Source of the DNA: Mycobacterium stomatepiae
GTDB lineage: Bacteria; Actinomycetota; Actinomycetes; Mycobacteriales; Mycobacteriaceae
DNA length: 64,000 nt
NCBI RefSeq assembly: GCF_010731715.1
Contig: NZ_AP022587.1
Coordinates: 2,666,001 to 2,730,000 of the forward strand
Direction of reading: 5' to 3'
Shown here piece by piece: positions 40,264-49,659 of the stretch. The notes beneath the pieces were generated by a model, which worked only from the letters and a program-made list of their open reading frames with translations, made no database searches and was not told the origin of the DNA. Both the position numbers and the translations under genes were made by a program. The stretch's first letter is position 1, and every line of letters starts with the position of its first letter.

Positions 40264-40282
40264 TGAGCTACAAGGGGGTGCT

Positions 40283-40954
40283 ATGGCGGTAAAGGGCGCA
40301 CGGCCGGCCAAGGACCGCGCGCTGGAGTATGTCAAGACCCAGGTGCTCACCGGGGCGTTTCCCGGCGGAAAGCTGATCAGCGAGGGCGACATCGCCACCG
40401 CGCTGGGGATGTCGCGGACCCCGGTGCGCGAGGCCTTCCTGCGCATGGAGGCCGAGGGCCTGCTGCGGCTGTATCCGCAACGCGGGGCGCTCGTCGTCCC
40501 GGTCTCCCCCGACGAGGTCCGCTCGGTCATCGAGGCCCGGCTGGTGCTGGAGCACTACGCGGCCCGCAAGGTGGTCGGTCGTGGGCCCGCCGTGTGTGCG
40601 GCCGTGTTCGAGCGGTTGTCGGCCGAGCTGGGCCGGCAACGCGACACCGCGTCCGCGAGCGACTGGCGGGCATTCCTCGACTCCGACCGGGCCTTCCACG
40701 CCATCACCCTCGACGAGTCGCAGAACGCGATCTTGTCCGGCTTCTACTCGACGTTGCGCGATCGTCAGATGCGGATGATCGGCGAATCGGCGCAGCGCGA
40801 GCCGGATCGGGTCGCGACGATCCTGCACGAACACCTCGCGATCGCCGAGGCACTGCGCGACGGTGATCTGACCCGAGCGCAGCACGCCGTGCAGACCCAC
40901 CTCGCCAGCACCGTGCGGGCGATTGGTCTCGCCGTCGACGAATCGTTGATCTGA
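40283..40954 (+). CDS. GntR-family regulator, FCD/FadR subgroup
   Basis: This 223-residue regulator has an N-terminal winged helix (about residues 10-75, with MSRTPVREAFLRME as the recognition element) and a C-terminal all-helical FCD ligand domain. The FCD domain includes a likely metal-site pattern (Asp, then three His: HEHLAI and THLAS). A purine-rich ribosome site lies just before ATG 40283. The divergent arrangement with the cupin dioxygenase-like gene suggests it senses a related acid and represses that gene. Confidence 0.9.
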   Translation: MAVKGARPAKDRALEYVKTQVLTGAFPGGKLISEGDIATALGMSRTPVREAFLRMEAEGLLRLYPQRGALVVPVSPDEVRSVIEARLVLEHYAARKVVGRGPAVCAAVFERLSAELGRQRDTASASDWRAFLDSDRAFHAITLDESQNAILSGFYSTLRDRQMRMIGESAQREPDRVATILHEHLAIAEALRDGDLTRAQHAVQTHLASTVRAIGLAVDESLI

Positions 40955-41099
40955 CACTCGGTCGACACGTTCTTCTGCACGCCCAAAACCGTCCAAACCC
41001 GAGGCCTGGCGTGCTAAAAATCCCTATTGGGTCAACCTCGTCGGGTGGGGGTTCAACCATTAGCTCGTGCTTACTGGGTCCTCGAAAGGCAACGACGCC

Positions 41100-42365
41100 A
41101 TGGACTTCGGGTTACTCATGCCGGAAATCAACTCCGGCCGGATGTATGCCGGACCCGGGTCCGGGCCGATGCTGGCCGCCGCGGCGGCCTGGGATGAACT
41201 AGCCGCCCAGCTGGAATCGGCTGCCAGCGGCTACTTTTCGGAAGTCTCGGGTTTGACGGGCCAGACCTGGTTCGGCCCGTCGTCGATGCGAATGGCCGCC
41301 GCCGCCACACCGTATGTGGCATGGCTGCAGGCATCCGCCGCGCAGGCCGCCGCGACGTCGGCTCAGGCCTATGCGGCGGCCGCGGCCTACGAGGCGGCCT
41401 TTGCGATGACGGTGCCTCCGCCGGTGATCGCTGCCAACCGGGCCCAGCTGATGGCGCTCGTCGCGACCAACTTCTTTGGGCAGAACACCCCTGCGATCGC
41501 GGCGACCGAAGCCCAGTACGGCGAGATGTGGGTGCAAGACGCCACCGCCATGTACACCTACGCCGCCGACTCGATGACCGTGAGCACCCTGACGCCGTAC
41601 GACGAGCCGCCGCAGACCACCAACCCGTCCGGGCAGGCCGATCAGGCCCGCGCGATGGCCCAGAGCGCGGGCAATCTCACCAGCGCCCGTACCCAATCCC
41701 TGGTGCAGCAGGTTTCGACCGACACCACCGGGCCCGGCGGCATCGACTACACGCCGGTCGGCGACGCCGACCCCCCGATTCCCCCCGGAACGTCGGCCAA
41801 TGTGCCGCCGCTGAGCATCATCTCCGTCGGGACCAACAGCCACATGATCGTCGACGCCGGCTCGGTCACCATGGCACCCACTGGCGTCGCCGGTTTCGTC
41901 GAAGTCACGGCCCAGAGCGGTTCGACCATCACTCTCAACTCCAGCAGCGTCTTTACGGCCGGCGGGGTGGTCCCGCAGTGGGTAAACGTGGCCACCGGCG
42001 CCAACGTGAGCGGCGTCGTAAACGTCGGCGTTGGAGAAAGTCTCACTCTTACCCCCAAATTTGCCGCCGGGGCCTTTGGCTTCATCAACTCGGGCTCCGT
42101 CACGCTCGGTCCGGGAACCGGCCTAATCACGGTGAACGACACCGCCGTCGGCTTTGCCGGCCTCTCCGGCGCGACCCTCACCAACGCCGCGGGCAGCGTC
42201 TCCTACAGCGCCCCGGCACCCGCGTTGGCCACGGCGGCCAGCTCCCCCGGCCTGGCCGGAACCGCCGGAATCCAGCCTCAACTCAACGCCGAGGGCCTTG
42301 CGGACTGGGCCCGCCGCGTTGTTGCCCCCGCGGAAGAAGTCGCCGCGGCGGCCGCTTTGGGGTAA
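41100..42365 (+). CDS. PPE-family protein with beta-rich C-terminal region
   Basis: This 421-residue protein has a canonical N-terminal PPE domain of ~160 residues: it starts [16 protein letters not shown], has the WFGPSS turn of the helical hairpin and a Pro-Pro pair at AMTVPPP. PPE proteins are type VII secretion substrates. The rest is unusual: residues ~225-385 are Thr/Gly/Val-rich with repeating short hydrophobic strands, not MPTR, SVP or PPW type. No PE partner or ESX gene adjoins it, so it is probably exported with a partner encoded elsewhere. Confidence 0.88.
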   Translation: MDFGLLMPEINSGRMYAGPGSGPMLAAAAAWDELAAQLESAASGYFSEVSGLTGQTWFGPSSMRMAAAATPYVAWLQASAAQAAATSAQAYAAAAAYEAAFAMTVPPPVIAANRAQLMALVATNFFGQNTPAIAATEAQYGEMWVQDATAMYTYAADSMTVSTLTPYDEPPQTTNPSGQADQARAMAQSAGNLTSARTQSLVQQVSTDTTGPGGIDYTPVGDADPPIPPGTSANVPPLSIISVGTNSHMIVDAGSVTMAPTGVAGFVEVTAQSGSTITLNSSSVFTAGGVVPQWVNVATGANVSGVVNVGVGESLTLTPKFAAGAFGFINSGSVTLGPGTGLITVNDTAVGFAGLSGATLTNAAGSVSYSAPAPALATAASSPGLAGTAGIQPQLNAEGLADWARRVVAPAEEVAAAAALG

Positions 42366-42374
42366 GCACGAACC

Positions 42375-42638
42375 ATGAAGCACTGCATCGTCGGCGGATT
42401 CGCGGCCATGCTGATGGCCGGCGGGCTGATCGCCGCGGCGCCCCCGGCCAGCGCCGGCTGCCAGTACGGCGGAGCGATCATCAGTAAGTGCGACGGACCC
42501 ATCCAGCCTGACGGCACCTGGCAGCGTTGCGTGGTCACGAAGAACTTGGTGGCCAACGGCGCCAGTTCCTTCTTCGTGCCCGAGCGGACCTGCAACGTGA
42601 TGGGCCCCGGAGGATTTGACCCGCACATCGACGACTGA
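42375..42638 (+). CDS. Small secreted protein with CDGP motif
   Basis: This 87-residue protein has a signal peptide (hydrophobic residues ~6-24, cleavage after ASA). Its mature part of ~60 residues contains four cysteines and the sequence KCDGPIQPDGTWQRC. This C-D-G-P pattern occurs in a family of small exported mycobacterial proteins of unknown function. It starts nine bases after the PPE stop and may be co-transcribed. It does not resemble Mtp (Rv3312A), which occupies a nearby position in M. tuberculosis. Confidence 0.75.
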   Translation: MKHCIVGGFAAMLMAGGLIAAAPPASAGCQYGGAIISKCDGPIQPDGTWQRCVVTKNLVANGASSFFVPERTCNVMGPGGFDPHIDD

Positions 42639-42662
42639 GGTTGTCGGAGTCGCTCGCTATAC

Positions 42663-42678
42663 TCGAACACATGTTCGA
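42663..42678. promoter_or_regulatory. Perfect mycobacterial LexA (SOS) box overlapping a start codon
   Basis: TCGAACACATGTTCGA fits the mycobacterial SOS consensus TCGAAC-N4-GTTCGA exactly. The ATG of the 13E12 gene (42671-42673) lies inside it. A TATACT -10 element at 42658-42663 suggests a nearly leaderless transcript that LexA would block directly. Confidence 0.85.
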
Positions 42679-44087
42679 TGCGTCGCAGTTGCTGAACCGG
42701 ATCGGGGATGCGGCGCGCGAGGAAGCTCGGGCCGCCGCGGCCCGGCTGCTCGCGATCGGCGAGCTGTTCAGGCTGCGGGAGGCACAGCACGGCGACCGCG
42801 CGGAATGGGCGGCCGATACCTCCGACGAGGTGGCCGCGGAGGTCGCCGCCAAGCTTGGCACCAGCGTGGCGATGGGCCACAGCAACCTGCGGTATGCCCG
42901 CGCCATGCAGGAACGGCTTCCGGCTGTGGCGGCGGTTTTTCAGAATGGCGACATCGACTTCCGCCTTTTCCGCACCATCGTGTTTCGCACCGACCTGATC
43001 GTCGACCCGGAGGCCCTTGCCGCCGTGGATGGCCAGCTGGCCGTCAAAGCGCCGCGCTGGCCGTCGATGACCAGCTGGAAGCTCGCGACTGAGGTCGATC
43101 GCGTGGTCGCCAGGATCGACCGCGATGCGGTGCGCCGTGCGCGCGAGTACGCGGCGGACCGCTATTTCAAGGTCAGCCCAATGGAAGCGGGCACGGCGCT
43201 GATCAACGGCACAGTTTTCGGGACGACGGGCCAAGCGCTCGATCGCCGGCTCGACGAACTCGCGCGGACAGTTTGCGACGACGATCCACGCACGATCGAG
43301 CAGCGCCGTGCCGACGCGTTGGGTGCGCTGGCGGCAGGTCAGGACCGACTGCCGTGCGGATGCGACGGCGCCGACTGCCCGGCCGGTTCCGCGCCCCGCC
43401 AACCCAATTCCGTGGTGATTCACGTGGTCGCCGACCGCGCCACCGTGGACGGGTCCGGTGCGGCTCCGGGATTTCTGTACGGCGATAGCATCATTCCTGC
43501 CGAGCTTGTCCGCGAGCTGACGAAAATAGCTAAGCTGCAACCGATTACGGTACCGTCTGCACCGGAGCGGGGTTACATTCCTTCTCGAGCGCTGACCGAC
43601 TTCGTGCGGGCCCGCGACCTCACCTGCCGGGCCCCGGGCTGCGACCGCCCCGCCACCGAATGCGATGTCGACCACACCGTGCCGTACGGCGACGGCGGCG
43701 CCACCCACCCGTCGAACCTGAAATGCCTGTGTCGAAAACATCACCTGCTCAAGACTTTTTGGGGCTGGCATGACCAGCAGCTGGCCGACGGCACCGTGAT
43801 CTGGACACTGCCCGGCGGGCAGACCCACGTCACCACACCCGGCAGCGCACTGCTCTTCCCCGCCCGGTGCGTCAGCGGGGATCCGCCGCCGACCGCGCCG
43901 ATGCTAGACATTCAGTGCGACAACCGCGAAACGATGATGCCGACCCGTACCCACACTCGCGCGCAGAACCGCGCCGCTCGCATCGCCACCGAACGCCGGC
44001 ACAACCGAGCCGCCCGGGAATCCCGAAAAACGGTGGGAATACGTCCGCGTCGGCCCGTCCGACGACGACGAACCGCCGCCGTTCTAG
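42671..44087 (+). pseudogene. 13E12-family DUF222/HNH endonuclease protein with late frameshift
   Basis: This is a member of the 13E12 family, with a DUF222 N-terminal domain (to ~residue 300) and a C-terminal HNH nuclease domain (C-x4-C, DVDHTVPYGDGG, CLCRKHH). Such genes are often SOS-induced, and this one has a perfect LexA box over its start. In the last 20 codons a run of five A (44026-44030) shifts the frame. With four, the protein ends [19 protein letters not shown] and stops at 44085-44087, sharing CTAG with the add stop. Read literally, the protein runs on antisense through add, which is unlikely to be functional. The catalytic domain lies before the shift. Confidence 0.82.
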
Positions 44088-45172
44088 CCGATCAGCACCG
44101 CGTAGCGCGGCTTGATCACCTCGTCGATGATCGCGAGCCGCTCGTCGAACGGGATGAATGCCGACTTCATCGCGTTGATGGTGAACCGCTCGAGGTCACT
44201 CCACCCGTAGCCGAATGCCTCTACCAGCCGGTGCATTTCGAGGCTCATCGTGGTGTCGCTCATCAGGCGGTTGTCGGTGTTGACGGTGACTCGGAACCGT
44301 GCGCGGGCCAGCAGATCGAACGGGTGGTCGGCGATGCTCTTGACGGCGCCGGTCTGCACGTTCGAGCTCGGACACAGTTCCAGCGGAATCCGCTTGTCGC
44401 GCAAGATCGATGCCAGCCTGCCCAGCTCGACGCCGCCGCCCTCGACGATCTGGATATCGTCGACGATTCGCACCCCGTGGCCGAGCCGGTCGGCGGCACA
44501 GAACGCGATCGCCTCGTGGATGGACGGCAGCCCGAACGCCTCTCCCGCATGAATAGTGAATCGCGCATTGTGATCTCGCATGTATTCGAATGCATCCAAG
44601 TGACGAGTCGGCGGGTAGCCGGCCTCGGCACCGGCGATGTCGAACCCGACAACTCCCTTGTCCCGGAAGCGAATTGCCAGCTCGGCGATCTCCCGCGACA
44701 TCGCGGCGTGACGCATCGCGGTGACCAGAAGACGTACCACGATCGGACGCCCGGCCGCGGCGGCGGCCTTCTCCCCCGCGGCGAAGCCCTCCAGCACGGC
44801 ATCGACGATCTCGTCGAAGGACAGCCCGCGGTCGATGTGCAGCTCGGGCGCGAAACGGATCTCGGCGTACACCACGGAGTCGGCGGCCAGATCCTCGACG
44901 CACTCGTAGCCGACGCGGAACAGCGCCTCGGGCGTCTGTATCACCGCCACGGTGTGCGAGAACGGCTCCAGGTAGCGCTCCAACGAACCGCTGTGCGACC
45001 GGGTACGAAACCAGGTGGCCAGCTCGTCGGCATCCGTGGCGGGCAGTTCGTCGTAGCCGATCTCGCCCGCGATCTCCAGCACGGTCGACGGGCGCAACCC
45101 CCCGTCGAGGTGGTCGTGCAGCAGCGCCTTCGGCGCCTTCTGGATCTGCCCCAATTCCAGTGGGGCACTCAC
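44084..45172 (-). CDS. add: Adenosine deaminase
   Basis: This 362-residue zinc-dependent enzyme converts adenosine to inosine. Motifs are the N-terminal metal site HDHLDGG, the catalytic [19 protein letters not shown] and the C-terminal [11 protein letters not shown] 45172 overlaps the deoA stop by three bases, giving translational coupling in a cdd-deoA-add operon like M. tuberculosis Rv3315c-Rv3313c. Its stop overlaps the corrected stop of the convergent 13E12 gene. Inosine from this enzyme can enter the deoD reaction. Confidence 0.94.
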   Translation of the reverse strand: MSAPLELGQIQKAPKALLHDHLDGGLRPSTVLEIAGEIGYDELPATDADELATWFRTRSHSGSLERYLEPFSHTVAVIQTPEALFRVGYECVEDLAADSVVYAEIRFAPELHIDRGLSFDEIVDAVLEGFAAGEKAAAAAGRPIVVRLLVTAMRHAAMSREIAELAIRFRDKGVVGFDIAGAEAGYPPTRHLDAFEYMRDHNARFTIHAGEAFGLPSIHEAIAFCAADRLGHGVRIVDDIQIVEGGGVELGRLASILRDKRIPLELCPSSNVQTGAVKSIADHPFDLLARARFRVTVNTDNRLMSDTTMSLEMHRLVEAFGYGWSDLERFTINAMKSAFIPFDERLAIIDEVIKPRYAVLIG

Positions 45173-46467
45173 GACGCGACCCCGATGATCAGCGGCCGCG
45201 GTGCCGGCGCCGTGTCGCCCACCCTCCAGCCCCGGTCCAACTCGGCCATCGCGGCGACGAAGCGTTCGGGGCTGTCGCTGTAGAGGGTGAACAACGGCTC
45301 GCCGGCCGCCACCGGCTCCCCCGGACGCCGGTGAATCCTGACGCCGGCGCCGGGTTGCACCCGCCCACCCGGGCGTGATCGGCCCGCGCCGAGTCGCCAA
45401 GCTGCTAGCCCCACTGCCATAGCGTCGATGTTTCCCATTGTGCCGCTCCGCGTCGCGATCACGGTCTCCGAATGCGAACCGATTGCCAACGGTACCGACA
45501 AGTCGCCGCCCTGAGCCGCGACCAGCCGGCGAAAGCGGTCCATCGCGGTGCCGTCGCGCAGCGTCTGGATGGGATCGCGGCCGTCGATCCCGGCCAGCTC
45601 GAGCATCTCGACGGCCAGCCGCACCGTCAGCTCCACGACGTCGGGTGGCCCGCCACCGGCCAGCACCTCGAGCGCCTCGGCAACCTCGAGCGCATTGCCG
45701 ACCGTGGCGCCCAGCGGGGAGTCCATACCCGTCAGCACCGCACGCGTCGGCACGCCGTACGCCGCGCCCAACCCGACCATGGTTTCGGCCAATTCGCGAC
45801 ACTGCACCTCTGAGGCCATCAACGCCCCGTCACCGACTTTCACATCGAGCACCAGCGCGCCGATACCCTCGGCCAGTTTCTTGCTCATGATCGAGCTGGC
45901 GATCAACGGCAAGGAGTCGACCGTGGCGGTGATGTCGCGCAGTCCATAGAGCTTCTTGTCGGCGGGCGCCAGCTCGCCGGCGGCGAAGATCGCCGCCCCG
46001 ATATCGCAAAGTTGTTGGCGCACTTGCTGCTTGGAGATTTCCACACTGAAGCCCGCGATCGATTCCAGCTTGTCCAGGGTGCCGCCGGTATGGCCCAGCC
46101 CGCGGCCCGAGACCTTGGGCACCGCGCCGCCACAGGCGGCGACGACGGGCACCAACACCAGCGTGGTCTTATCGCCGACCCCGCCGGTCGAATGCTTGTC
46201 CACGGTGGCCAACGGCTTACCGTCACGCCGCAGATCGCTGAAATCAAGCCGGTCGCCCGACGCCAGCATCGCCGCCGTCCACCTGACGATCTCGCCGTGA
46301 TCCATGCCGCGCCAGAAGATCGCCATCAACAGCGCCGCCATCTGTTCCTCGGCCACCCGCCCATCGGTATACGCGTCGATCACCCAGTCGATCGCGGCAT
46401 CGGACAACCGAGTCCCATCGCGCTTGGTCCTGATGACCGTCGGGGCGTCGAATGCGAAGTCGGTCAA
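45169..46467 (-). CDS. deoA: Thymidine phosphorylase
   Basis: This 432-residue pyrimidine nucleoside phosphorylase splits thymidine or deoxyuridine into base and deoxyribose-1-phosphate. The phosphate-binding signature [11 protein letters not shown] is intact, followed by [16 protein letters not shown], the family hallmark. It overlaps cdd upstream by four bases and add downstream by three, so the three genes form a tightly coupled nucleoside-salvage operon. It matches Rv3314c. Confidence 0.95.
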   Translation of the reverse strand: MTDFAFDAPTVIRTKRDGTRLSDAAIDWVIDAYTDGRVAEEQMAALLMAIFWRGMDHGEIVRWTAAMLASGDRLDFSDLRRDGKPLATVDKHSTGGVGDKTTLVLVPVVAACGGAVPKVSGRGLGHTGGTLDKLESIAGFSVEISKQQVRQQLCDIGAAIFAAGELAPADKKLYGLRDITATVDSLPLIASSIMSKKLAEGIGALVLDVKVGDGALMASEVQCRELAETMVGLGAAYGVPTRAVLTGMDSPLGATVGNALEVAEALEVLAGGGPPDVVELTVRLAVEMLELAGIDGRDPIQTLRDGTAMDRFRRLVAAQGGDLSVPLAIGSHSETVIATRSGTMGNIDAMAVGLAAWRLGAGRSRPGGRVQPGAGVRIHRRPGEPVAAGEPLFTLYSDSPERFVAAMAELDRGWRVGDTAPAPRPLIIGVAS

Positions 46468-46865
46468 CGACGTTCCCGGGCGAGATCATCGGCATCGAAA
46501 GGATCGGGCAGCAGTTCCTCGAGGCGGCGGGGACCGGCCGGATGCGCGATCAGCAGGTCGCGCCCGCCGTGCTCGAGCAGGACCTGGCGGCAGCGCCCGC
46601 ACGGCATCAACAGCGCCCCCTGTGAGTCAACGCACACCAGGGCAACCAACCGGCCCCCACCGGTCGCACGCAGGGCAGACACCACACCGCATTCGGCACA
46701 GAGACCAAGGCCATATGAGACATTCTCCACATTGCAGCCGGTGACCACGCGACCGTCGTCCACCAAAGCCGCCGCACCCACCGGGAATCGCGAATATGGG
46801 GCATAAGCTCCCGCTGCCGCCTGTATTGCTTTGTCCCGCAGCAAATTCCAATCAATACCCGGCAT
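46464..46865 (-). CDS. cdd: Cytidine deaminase
   Basis: This 133-residue tetrameric-type cytidine deaminase makes uridine from cytidine. The zinc and catalytic motifs are CAEC (Glu catalytic) and PCGRC. The substrate segment GCNVENVSYG is present. ATG 46865 (MPGIDWN) gives the same length as Rv3315c, while the frame upstream is open but lacks similarity. It leads the cdd-deoA-add operon, divergent from the sdh operon. Confidence 0.94.
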   Translation of the reverse strand: MPGIDWNLLRDKAIQAAAGAYAPYSRFPVGAAALVDDGRVVTGCNVENVSYGLGLCAECGVVSALRATGGGRLVALVCVDSQGALLMPCGRCRQVLLEHGGRDLLIAHPAGPRRLEELLPDPFDADDLARERR

Positions 46866-47023
46866 ACCGCAACCCCAATCACCGATGGGCTCAGTCCAAA
46901 AAGCCACCCTAACCCCGGCACGAAACCGCCGTTGGTGAATGGTGTCGGCTGGTTCCGGACGCATCGTTGCCGGGCTAAGCTCGGTTGCCCGGCTTTAGTT
47001 TCGCGGATCACATAAGGACCGGT

Positions 47024-47434
47024 TTGAGCACTGAGACCACCGAGCCATCACGCAAGCGGCGGCCACCACGGACCCTGTATCGGGGAGATCCGGGCATGTG
47101 GTCGTGGGTGCTGCATCGGATCACCGGCGCGACGATCTTCTTCTTCCTGTTCGTGCACGTCCTCGATACCGCCCTGGTCCGGGTGAGCCCGCAGACCTAC
47201 AACGAAGTGATCGCGACCTACAAGACGCCGATCGTCGGCCTGATGGAGTTCGGCTTGGTCGCGGCCGTGGGATTCCACGCGCTCAACGGGATCCGGATCA
47301 TCTTGATCGACTTCTGGTCGGAAGGGCCCCGCCACCAGAAGACGATGTTGTGGGTCATCGCCGTCGTCTATCTGTTGGTCATGGTGCCCGCGGCGGTGAC
47401 CATCGGCATTCACATGATGGAGCACTTCCGATGA
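47024..47434 (+). CDS. sdhC: Succinate dehydrogenase membrane subunit C
   Basis: This 136-residue membrane anchor has three predicted helices. The first carries the family pattern W-x-L-H-R-I-T-G-A and the segment FHALNGIRIILIDF follows. It binds quinone together with SdhD. TTG 47024 is proposed as the start because an AAGGA ribosome site precedes it and the product begins STETTEPS. The internal ATG at 47096 would give the shorter 112-residue M. tuberculosis form. It overlaps sdhD by four bases (ATGA). Confidence 0.87.
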   Translation: MSTETTEPSRKRRPPRTLYRGDPGMWSWVLHRITGATIFFFLFVHVLDTALVRVSPQTYNEVIATYKTPIVGLMEFGLVAAVGFHALNGIRIILIDFWSEGPRHQKTMLWVIAVVYLLVMVPAAVTIGIHMMEHFR

Positions 47435-47901
47435 GCAGCCCCGACCTCCAGCTGGGCCGCGGCGACGTCGCGCCGGTTCTGCAGCGCAGCCACGACCGCC
47501 CGCCCAGCCTGGACAATCCGCGTTCACCGCGACGGCGCTCCGGCATCCCCAACTTCGAGAAATTCGCGTGGCTGTTCATGCGGTTTTCCGGCGTCGCGTT
47601 GGTGTTTCTGGCGATCGGACACCTGTTCATCATGCTGATGTGGGAAAACGGCGTGTACCGCATCGACTTCAACTACGTCGCGCAGCGCTGGGCGTCGCCG
47701 TTTTGGCAATTCTGGGACCTATCGCTGCTGTGGCTGGCGCAATTGCACGGCGGCAACGGTTTGCGCACCATCATCGACGACTACAGCCGGAAAAACAGCA
47801 CCCGGTTCTGGCTGAACAGCCTGCTGCTTTTGTCGATGGGATTCACCTTGGTGCTGGGCACCTATGTGTTGATGACGTTCAACCCCGATGTCGGAGGCTG
47901 A
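47431..47901 (+). CDS. sdhD: Succinate dehydrogenase membrane subunit D
   Basis: This 156-residue protein has three predicted helices after a ~45-residue basic cytoplasmic N-terminus. The segment AQLHGGNGLRTIIDDY is conserved in actinobacterial SdhD and the middle helix carries a His (LAIGHLFIM). With SdhC it anchors the catalytic subunits in the membrane and passes electrons to menaquinone. It is translationally coupled to sdhC and followed three bases later by sdhA. Confidence 0.9.
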   Translation: MSSPDLQLGRGDVAPVLQRSHDRPPSLDNPRSPRRRSGIPNFEKFAWLFMRFSGVALVFLAIGHLFIMLMWENGVYRIDFNYVAQRWASPFWQFWDLSLLWLAQLHGGNGLRTIIDDYSRKNSTRFWLNSLLLLSMGFTLVLGTYVLMTFNPDVGG

Positions 47902-47904
47902 CGC

Positions 47905-49659
47905 ATGATCCAGCATCACAAATACGACGTCGTGATCGTCGGCGCGGGCGGCGCCGGGATGCGTGCGGCCGTCGAGGCCGGCCCCCGAGTGCGCACCGCG
48001 GTGCTGACCAAGCTCTACCCCACCCGCAGCCACACCGGCGCCGCGCAGGGCGGCATGTGCGCCGCGCTGGCCAACGTCGAGGACGACAACTGGGAGTGGC
48101 ACACCTTCGACACCGTCAAGGGCGGTGACTATCTCGCGGACCAGGACGCCGTCGAGATCATGTGCAAGGAAGCCATCGACGCGGTGCTCGACCTGGAGAA
48201 GATGGGGATGCCGTTCAACCGCACCCCCGAGGGCCGAATCGACCAGCGCCGCTTCGGCGGTCACACCCGCGACCACGGCAAGGCCCCGGTGCGCCGGGCC
48301 TGCTACGCGGCGGACCGCACCGGCCATATGATCCTGCAGACGCTCTACCAAAACTGCGTCCGCCACGACGTGCAGTTCTTCAACGAGTTCTACGCGCTCG
48401 ACCTGGTGCTCACCCAGACGCCGAGCGGTCCGGTGGCCACCGGCGTGGTCGCCTACGAGCTGGCCACCGGACGCATCCACGTCTTCCACGCCAAGGCCGT
48501 CGTGCTCGCGACCGGCGGCTCGGGCCGCATGTACAAGACCACCTCCAACGCGCACACGCTGACCGGCGACGGCATCGGCATCGTGTTCCGCAAGGGACTT
48601 CCGTTGGAGGACATGGAGTTTCACCAGTTCCACCCGACGGGCCTGGCCGGGCTGGGCATCCTGATCTCCGAGGCGGTGCGTGGCGAGGGCGGCCGGTTGC
48701 TCAACGGCGAGGGTGAGCGCTTCATGGAGCGCTACGCGCCCACGATCGTCGACCTGGCGCCCCGCGACATCGTCGCCCGCTCGATGGTGCTGGAGGTTCT
48801 GGAGGGCCGCGGCGCCGGCCCGCACAAGGATTACGTCTACATCGACGTCCGTCACCTGGGCGAGGACGTGCTGGAATCCAAGCTGCCCGACATCACCGAG
48901 TTCGCCCGCACCTATCTGGGCGTGGACCCGGTCAAGGAGCTGGTGCCGGTCTACCCCACCTGTCACTACGTGATGGGCGGCATTCCCACCACGGTCACCG
49001 GACAAGTGTTGCGGGACAATACATCTACCGTCCCCGGCCTGTACGCGGCCGGCGAGTGCGCGTGCGTGTCCGTGCACGGCGCGAACCGGCTGGGCACCAA
49101 CTCGCTGCTGGACATCAACGTCTTCGGCCGCCGCGCCGGCATCGCCGCGTCGGGCTACGCCCAGAGCCACGACTTCGTCGACATGCCACCGGAACCCGAG
49201 GCGATGGTGGTCGGCTGGGTGGCCGACATTCTGTCCGAGCACGGCAACGAGCGCGTCGCCGATATCCGCGGCGCCCTGCAGCAGACGATGGACAACAACG
49301 CCGCGGTGTTCCGCACCGAGGAAACCCTCAAGCAGGCGCTCACCGACATCCACGCGCTCAAGGAGCGCTACTCCCGAATCACCGTGCACGACAAGGGGAA
49401 GCGTTTCAACAGCGACCTGCTGGAAGCCATCGAGCTGGGCTTCCTGCTGGAGCTGGCCGAAGTCACCGTCGTCGGGGCCCTGAATCGCAAGGAGTCTCGC
49501 GGCGGCCACGCCCGGGAGGATTACCCGAACCGGGACGACGTCAACTACATGCGCCACACGATGGCCTACAAGCAGGGCAGCGAGCTGCTGAGTGACATCG
49601 CGCTCGACTTCAAACCCGTCGTGCAGACGCGCTACGAACCCAAGGAGCGTAAGTACTGA
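47905..49659 (+). CDS. sdhA: Succinate dehydrogenase flavoprotein subunit
   Basis: This 584-residue catalytic subunit oxidises succinate to fumarate. The FAD-binding GAGGAGMRAA motif is at the N-terminus. The covalent flavin His lies in TRSHTGAAQGG. Active-site parts are HPTG and RRFGGHTRDHGK, and GANRLGTNSLLD lies near the capping domain. No disruption is seen. Its stop overlaps the sdhB ATG (TGATG), so sdhB is translationally coupled. The operon equals Rv3316-Rv3319 (Sdh2). Confidence 0.96.
   Translation: MIQHHKYDVVIVGAGGAGMRAAVEAGPRVRTAVLTKLYPTRSHTGAAQGGMCAALANVEDDNWEWHTFDTVKGGDYLADQDAVEIMCKEAIDAVLDLEKMGMPFNRTPEGRIDQRRFGGHTRDHGKAPVRRACYAADRTGHMILQTLYQNCVRHDVQFFNEFYALDLVLTQTPSGPVATGVVAYELATGRIHVFHAKAVVLATGGSGRMYKTTSNAHTLTGDGIGIVFRKGLPLEDMEFHQFHPTGLAGLGILISEAVRGEGGRLLNGEGERFMERYAPTIVDLAPRDIVARSMVLEVLEGRGAGPHKDYVYIDVRHLGEDVLESKLPDITEFARTYLGVDPVKELVPVYPTCHYVMGGIPTTVTGQVLRDNTSTVPGLYAAGECACVSVHGANRLGTNSLLDINVFGRRAGIAASGYAQSHDFVDMPPEPEAMVVGWVADILSEHGNERVADIRGALQQTMDNNAAVFRTEETLKQALTDIHALKERYSRITVHDKGKRFNSDLLEAIELGFLLELAEVTVVGALNRKESRGGHAREDYPNRDDVNYMRHTMAYKQGSELLSDIALDFKPVVQTRYEPKERKY

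Noticed and set aside
42671..45283. A single ~870-residue protein running from the 13E12 gene through the add region
   Set aside because: The part after ~44030 is antisense to add, has a composition unlike the family, and a one-base correction gives a normal acidic C-terminus and stop.
46968..46998. Near-direct repeat GTTGCCGGGCT/GTTGCCCGGCT before sdhC
   Set aside because: It is short, imperfect and GC-biased, with no clear relation to a promoter. Chance similarity is likely.
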